Below are positions 34,716 through 39,019 of a DNA stretch of 39,019 nt, piece by piece. The notes beneath the pieces were generated by a model that was not told the DNA's origin, ran no database searches, and saw nothing but the letters and a program-made list of their open reading frames with translations. Positions within the stretch are counted from its first letter, which is position 1. Every line of letters begins with the position of its first letter. The stretch comes from Spirogloea muscicola (Eukaryota > Streptophyta > Zygnematophyceae > Spirogloeales > Spirogloeaceae), in the NCBI GenBank assembly GCA_009602725.1, contig WELB01000009.1, positions 567,062 through 606,080 on the forward strand, in the 5' to 3' direction. The translations under genes were made by a program, and so were the position numbers.

Positions 34716-35730
34716 CCAATAAGTGCTAAGACGGCAGAAGCGGATTGAACAAAAGGAAAGGGACGAAGTTGCTGACGGCGTGGTGGGCGCCGTCCCGAGC
34801 AGGGGGGTCAAACGGGGTCAGCGCGCTGGCAACTTCGCGGCCCCGTCAACGCCGCGGGCGCTGGTTGACGCGCTTCCACTGCCGTCGGATCCGAGGATCG
34901 TCGGTCGCAAGCCCCCCCCCCGGCCCGCCCTGCGGAAGCTTCCCCCGGTGGGAGGTGGCCATTGTCGGCTTTCGGGAGGCCGCCAAGAGTGCCGCCTCTA
35001 CTCCCCTCTCCCAGCCGCTCCTTCCCGACGATGTTTGTTCCTTTGGACTGGCCTCTCACGGAAAACATCAATGTGGGTCTCACAGCCATCGCCTCACATT
35101 GGCAGAGCTGTTTCGTTTCTCCGTAGACTAATTTCTCCTGACCTGCCAGCCCCTCTTCTCTTGCCAGCCCCTCTTCTCTATGGGCGAGCCCTTTCTGCTC
35201 ACTAAGGGAGGTTGAGCACCCAGTAAATCACTTGAGTCGCTGCGTGCTTCAGCGCTTTTCTGGCTTCTTCTGAAAGTTTGCTATTCTTATTTTGGGCTAG
35301 AAGAGTTTTTCTCTTCTGGAAGAGAGAAACTCTACTGGAAGAGTTTCTCTCTTCTCCCTTCTTTCTTCCTCCGGACCTCCGCCTGCGGCGCCTCCTTCTG
35401 GCCCCCTTGCCTCGCCATCGCCAGAAGCTCCTGCTCTCGCAGAGCACTTGTGCAGCCGCTGTGCACCTGCACCCTCCTCTCTCACTCCACAGGCTCGCCA
35501 CCTCGCCGCCCAGCAGCTGCCGCGCAACGAGCGCGTCGCTGCAACTGGGCTCTGCGCCGCCGCTCGGCACCTGCCGCCACCGGGGCCCAGCGTGCCTTTC
35601 TCTGACTGCCGGCAGAGCCTTAAGAGGTGCGGCCAGCGCGCGGCCCGACGTGTATTGGAGAGCGAGCTCGTGGCGCTCGCCTGCTGCCACAGCGTCCTTG
35701 GGGCTGCAGCTGCTGCAGACGGCTGCATCC

Positions 35731-37039
35731 ATGAAGCTCCTGAGGGGCCTCATGGGCAAGATGTTCAAAGGGCACGACGACTCGGCCGGAACTTGCTCCG
35801 AGACGGTGTGCATTGCGCCTCCCCTTAACAGCACCGGCGACAGCACGGAGGACCCCGGCCCAGTGCTTCTGGAGCTCTTCACCTCGCAGGGCTGCAGGTT
35901 GGTATGGAGCACGGAATGCCTGCATTGCCAACTTCTGCTCCTGTATATGTCACCCCCTTATGAGCACGTCACAATGATTCTTGTGTAAAGAGCACGGCGT
36001 TCTGACCTTGAGTTCAACATCGCATTTGCGCAGCTCCTGCCCGCCGGCTGACCACGTTTTGAGCAAGCTCGGTCGCGGGAGCTCCGCAGGCGTGCCAGTC
36101 ATTGCGCTAGCGTACCACGTCGACTACTGGGACTACCTGGGCTGGAAGGATCCCTTTGGCAGCGCGCAGGCGAGTGACCGGCAGCGCGCCTATGGGAGGG
36201 CACTGAGCCAACGCAGCGTTTACACACCAGAGCTGGTGGTGCAGGTGCGTGCTGTCAAAGCCCTTGTTGAGCGAGCGCAGAAGTGGATGCAAGTTCACCT
36301 GATTCACTAGAAGCCTCACTCATGATAACCCCTACTCGAGCTTGAGAATCTGGAGTCCGAAGGATGACTCCTTTGGATGGCCTACCGATGTGTGTGGGAG
36401 GCTCATGCCACAGTTGGGCTAGCAGGGTGCAGAACACTGCGTGGGCTCCAGCACCAAGCAGGTCGAGAACCTCATAAGCACAGCATCACGCTATCCTGCA
36501 CCTGAGATTGAGGTGGGTTATGCCGCTGCACACTACAAGGAATCTGCCTCTTGCGCCAACTTTAGGTGGTCGAGATTATTGGCTCCTGTCACTTGCAGAG
36601 CTCACCCCTGCACTTGAGCAGCAAAGTCATCAGCCTCAGCACTCAGCTCGCAATTAATGTTGAATTGATGCGAGCGCAGGTTACTACTGAGCAACTTGAG
36701 ACCATGCTTAGGATCACCCTCGTGGCTTCGACACCAGCTTGGATACGAGATGGGAAGCTTGGAACAATCAGCGTCATGATTGCTCTCTATGAGAGCAAAA
36801 AGCAAACCAAATGCAGTCGGGGCGAGAACCGTGGCAAGAATCTCGTGAATGACTACGTTGTGCGGGATCTCAAGCAAGCCTGCCAGCTGGCACCAGATGC
36901 TCGTGCCGCCAAGTCGGAGCTGCAATTTCCGCTGGCGCCTGGCACTAATCTCACCAATTGTGGCCTCGTCGTATTCCTCCAGGACCTGGCCACAATGCGA
37001 GTGTATGGCGTCAAAAGTGTCAATTTGACTGACGCGTAA
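35731..37039 (+). CDS. DUF1223 family protein, thioredoxin-like
   Basis: Modelled exons are 35731-35897, 36034-36244, 36426-36512 and 36599-37039, giving 906 nt (301 aa) in consistent phase. Family hallmarks: [24 protein letters not shown] (a CxxC-type Cys site at an exon junction), VPVIALAYHVDYWDYLGWKD, PFGSAQASDRQRAYGRAL, RSVYTPELVVQ, GAEHCVGS, and near the end VMIALYE, CSRGENRGKNLVNDYVVRDL. DUF1223 is best known from proteobacterial secreted proteins and is predicted to adopt a thioredoxin-like fold; the biochemical role is unknown. The frame stays open upstream to 35278, so an N-terminal targeting peptide from an earlier start is possible. I chose 35731 because the codons upstream look like GC-rich untranslated sequence (Leu/His/Ser-rich). 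Confidence 0.85.
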
Positions 37040-38258
37040 GCTATGCTGTGTATTGTATTGGCACTTTGATCTGGCTTCGCTGAACTATGCATCATCAGAA
37101 TCATGCTCTACGCAAGAAGTTGAAGCTCTCACAGTCCTCAGCGTCATGTAGTGGGTCAGAATAATCAAAAAACGAATGACCAGGTCCTGGGCTGTAGCGA
37201 TTGTGCTCCCCTTGGCGCTCGCCAACCATAGGGCTGCTGCCCCCAGTTTGAGGTGGCTGTTAAGAGTGGGGCACCCTCTAGCAGTGAGGTGCATGGGGTT
37301 CTGTGGGGTGCCTTGTACATTCCTTTGGGCTGGCCTCTCACAGCCATTGCCGTAATCTGTAAAGCTGTTTCTTTCGACCCCTTCGAACCTTGTTTTCTAT
37401 GCGCCTTCCAACCCTTTCTGACCTTATTTCATTCATTTCATGGGCTGGCCTCTCACAGCCGTCACCTTAATTTGGAGTAGCTGTTTCTGAATTCTTGGGC
37501 TGGTCTTTTGTGACCAATTCACTACTTTTTGTAGCCACTTCACTAACTTTCTTCCTTCAGGGAGAATCCACTTGATTTCATGGTTAAGAGAAAGAATAGC
37601 TCGTTTGGATTGAGATGAATCGATAGCTCTGAGAGGCCAGCCCAAAAGTTTTGAACAAGGTCCGAAGAGGCCAAAGACGCAAGAACACAACAATATTACG
37701 CGTGACTTCTGAGAATGGACGCTCAATTACCTGTAGTTAATCAAATGCACATTGGAGTGATTAGGGGGTGGAAAAGCATTGCAGAGAGGGCGTACCTAGT
37801 CCCCTCAATGCGGGCCTCATTCACTCCAATGGGGAATGAAATAGACAGGGGACCCGCTACTCGGAGACTAGATCCCTGACCTGCGGCTGCTCCACAGGGT
37901 ATATGAGCTTGTCAATCCTTTTCGGGCTGGCTTCTCACAGCCCTTGCCCCCATTGGGAGAGCCACTTCTCATACGAGCACCCAGTGGCCACTTGAGTTGC
38001 AGTGTGCTTATCGCTTTTCTGGCCCCTTCGAGCTTTGTTCATTCTCTTTCTGGGCTGGCAGATCACAGTCATCGCCCTTTCCTGGAAGAGTCTCGTTCTC
38101 GTCATTTGGACTAGAAGAAGTGGCACTCCCAATGGGGGCAAGGGCTGCGAAAAGCCAGCCCAAAAAGAAATCACAAAGGTTCAGAAGGGCCTAAGAGCAG
38201 TGAGCAGCTACAGAAGGGCCTGAGGATGCTATGGTAAAACAGGGGGAGGATGGATCAC
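37040..38258. repeat. Intergenic cluster of interspersed-repeat copies in both orientations
   Basis: Copies are seen at about 37315-37400 (plus, GGGCTGGCCTCTCACAGCCA), 37440-37490 (plus, same core), 37490-37530 (partial), 37615-37695 (minus, AGAGGCCAGCCC then GAACAAGGTCC), 37925-37980 (plus, GGGCTGGCTTCTCACAGCCC), 38028-38105 (plus) and 38115-38240 (minus). Between them, 37740-37900 contains an 11-bp inverted repeat (CATTGGAGTGA near 37751 and TCACTCCAATG near 37830). No coding gene was recognised. Confidence 0.75.
38115..38240 (-). repeat. 126-bp inverted partner of 34590-34715
   Basis: This is the reverse complement of 34590-34715 with about four differences. The pair encloses the DUF1223 gene and most of the local repeat copies, 3.4 kb apart. 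Confidence 0.85.
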
Positions 38259-38637
38259 TCAGTGAGTACGAGTGAGGAGCCTCAGATCCGACAGACTAGC
38301 TGCCGGGAAGCTATCACCCTGACGAAAACCAGAGCCCGCAGCGAGAGCACGGCCAGCTCGCAGATGCAGAGCGTGGGCCATGGACCGCTGCAGGGATACA
38401 GAGAGGCGCATCCGATAGACCTGAGCCCACGAGCCCGCGGCGTTTAAGTCGGCTGGCTCGCCGCGTCTGCGGGACACAGCACGCCGCGCAAGCCTGGCCA
38501 ACAGGTCAAGCCACTGGGACCCAAGAGCCCCGTGCACGTCCACCGCCAAGGGGACGAACTCGTCGGCAGGTGGGTGGTCGGAGTGCTTGGCCGCCTTGCA
38601 GCGAGCGGCCTTCGACCCACTTCCAGGACCCTAGCCT
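38259..38637 (-). mobile_element. C-terminal fragment of an algal reverse-transcriptase retroelement protein (LINE-like)
   Basis: On the minus strand, 38637 to 38259 reads GSGSKAARCKAAKHSDHPPA, then DEFVPLAVDVHGALG, LLARLARRA and YRMRLSVSLQRSMAHALHLR. The string K...KH...F-x-PLAV-x-x-x-GALG, a spacer, and RLSVxLQR-x-x-A-x-A is what I know from the C-terminal, restriction-endonuclease-like part of RT proteins abundant in green algae and dinoflagellates. There is no RT core next to it on this strand, so it is a fragment. The exact clade is uncertain. Confidence 0.6.
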
Positions 38638-38742
38638 CTCTGATTTGCGGCTGCTTAGCAGGGGTTACTGAGTGATTTGTAGCTGCTTTCTTTCTTTGTG
38701 TGCTTTGGTTTCTTAGCGCTTCCTCTGGCTTCCTCTGGCTCG

Positions 38743-39019
38743 GTGCTGGCGCCCACCAACGCCGCCACGCGGGCGGCCCTGGACTCCCTGCACCCTCCGG
38801 CGCGCAACCCCCTACCCCCGTGGCTGGACACCTTCACCCCGCTGGAGGAGGTGGTCCTCGACGCCGACGCCCTGCGGCAGGCCCTGCAGAGCAGCCGCCG
38901 CGCAGCCGCTGGAGGTCCTTCCCACATGCTCACCGAGCACCTCCGGGAAATCTTCTTGGAGGGGGACGCTGCCGACTTCGCGGCGCTCCACCAGGTGTGC
39001 CAGCTCCTCGCCCGCGACC
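38743..39019 (+). mobile_element. N-terminal side of a reverse transcriptase domain, runs off the window
   Basis: The plus strand reads VLAPTNAATRAALDSLHPPA, then PPWLDTFTPLEEVVLDADAL and AAAGGPSHMLTEHLREIFLE, and is open to the window end. The pattern (A)-x-GPS-x-M-x-x-EHL preceded by AATRAAL-x-x-LHPP is the region just before RT motif 1 in the same algal retroelement group as the neighbouring minus-strand fragment. The rest of the RT should lie to the right of the window. The upstream frame is open to about 38710 with a tandem GGCTTCCTCT duplication. Confidence 0.65.

Larger units (their letters stand above)
32311..35730. other. Repeat-rich intergenic region
   Basis: No gene is convincingly present. 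The region holds a tRNA-like A/B-box pair near 32600-32662, a GC-rich island at about 32660-32830 with one N at 32761, and many copies of the interspersed repeat (about 32945-33005 plus; 33895-33990, 34140-34250, 34300-34420 and 34445-34590 minus; 34590-34715 and 35025-35115 plus). A second GC-rich island at 34770-35025 is open in several frames (GNFAAPSTPRALVDALPLPS in one) but I could not assign it; a decayed retroelement is possible. The stretch 35278-35730 is open in frame with the next gene. Confidence 0.5.

Noticed and set aside
34723-35205. 160-codon frame in the GC-rich island
   Set aside because: Several frames on both strands are open, the sequence contains a C homopolymer, and no motif could be assigned.

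Overview
The window looks like nuclear DNA of a chlorophyte green alga. Its genes are split by many short GT-AG introns, the coding exons are GC-rich, and the gene set is plant/algal: a giant proline-rich wall-type protein, an SCPL50-type carboxypeptidase, a BODYGUARD-like hydrolase and a MED26/TFIIS-N protein. The right-hand third also carries retroelement fragments and an interspersed repeat. Exon models below were built by hand from splice signals, reading phase and family conservation; no search was run.

Layout, left to right. (1) 484-11210 (+): a 13-exon gene, about 2,815 aa as modelled, with a signal peptide, a polymorphic-outer-membrane-protein-like beta-helix spread over small phase-0 exons, one uninterrupted 6.5-kb Pro/Ser exon and a C-terminal GDPH/root-cap-like domain. 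(2) 13143 to about 16005 and beyond (-): serine carboxypeptidase S10, SCPL50/51-like. (3) 16772-17525: assembly damage consisting of an Illumina adapter start, 618 Ns and 123 A. (4) 17590-20550 (+): TFIIS N-terminal/MED26-type protein. (5) 21703-25394 (-): COG0523/CobW GTPase, a likely metallochaperone, whose P-loop exon is lost at a second damaged join (25425-25447). (6) 26075 to about 28470 (-): BODYGUARD-like alpha/beta hydrolase, with its 5' end in a gap. (7) 29801 to about 32310 (-): ALKBH4-like 2-oxoglutarate/Fe(II) dioxygenase with a long low-complexity N-terminus. (8) 35731-37039 (+): DUF1223 thioredoxin-like protein. (9) 38259-39019: two opposed fragments of a reverse-transcriptase retroelement.

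The genes do not form a pathway; this is an ordinary eukaryotic gene neighbourhood. The most unusual items are the architecture of the giant gene and an apparently undescribed short interspersed repeat. The repeat has a core GGGCTGG-CYTCTCA-CAGCC with a small hairpin, and at least 15 copies lie in both orientations, mainly at 29-38 kb. One 126-bp pair (about 97% identical) is inverted around the DUF1223 gene.
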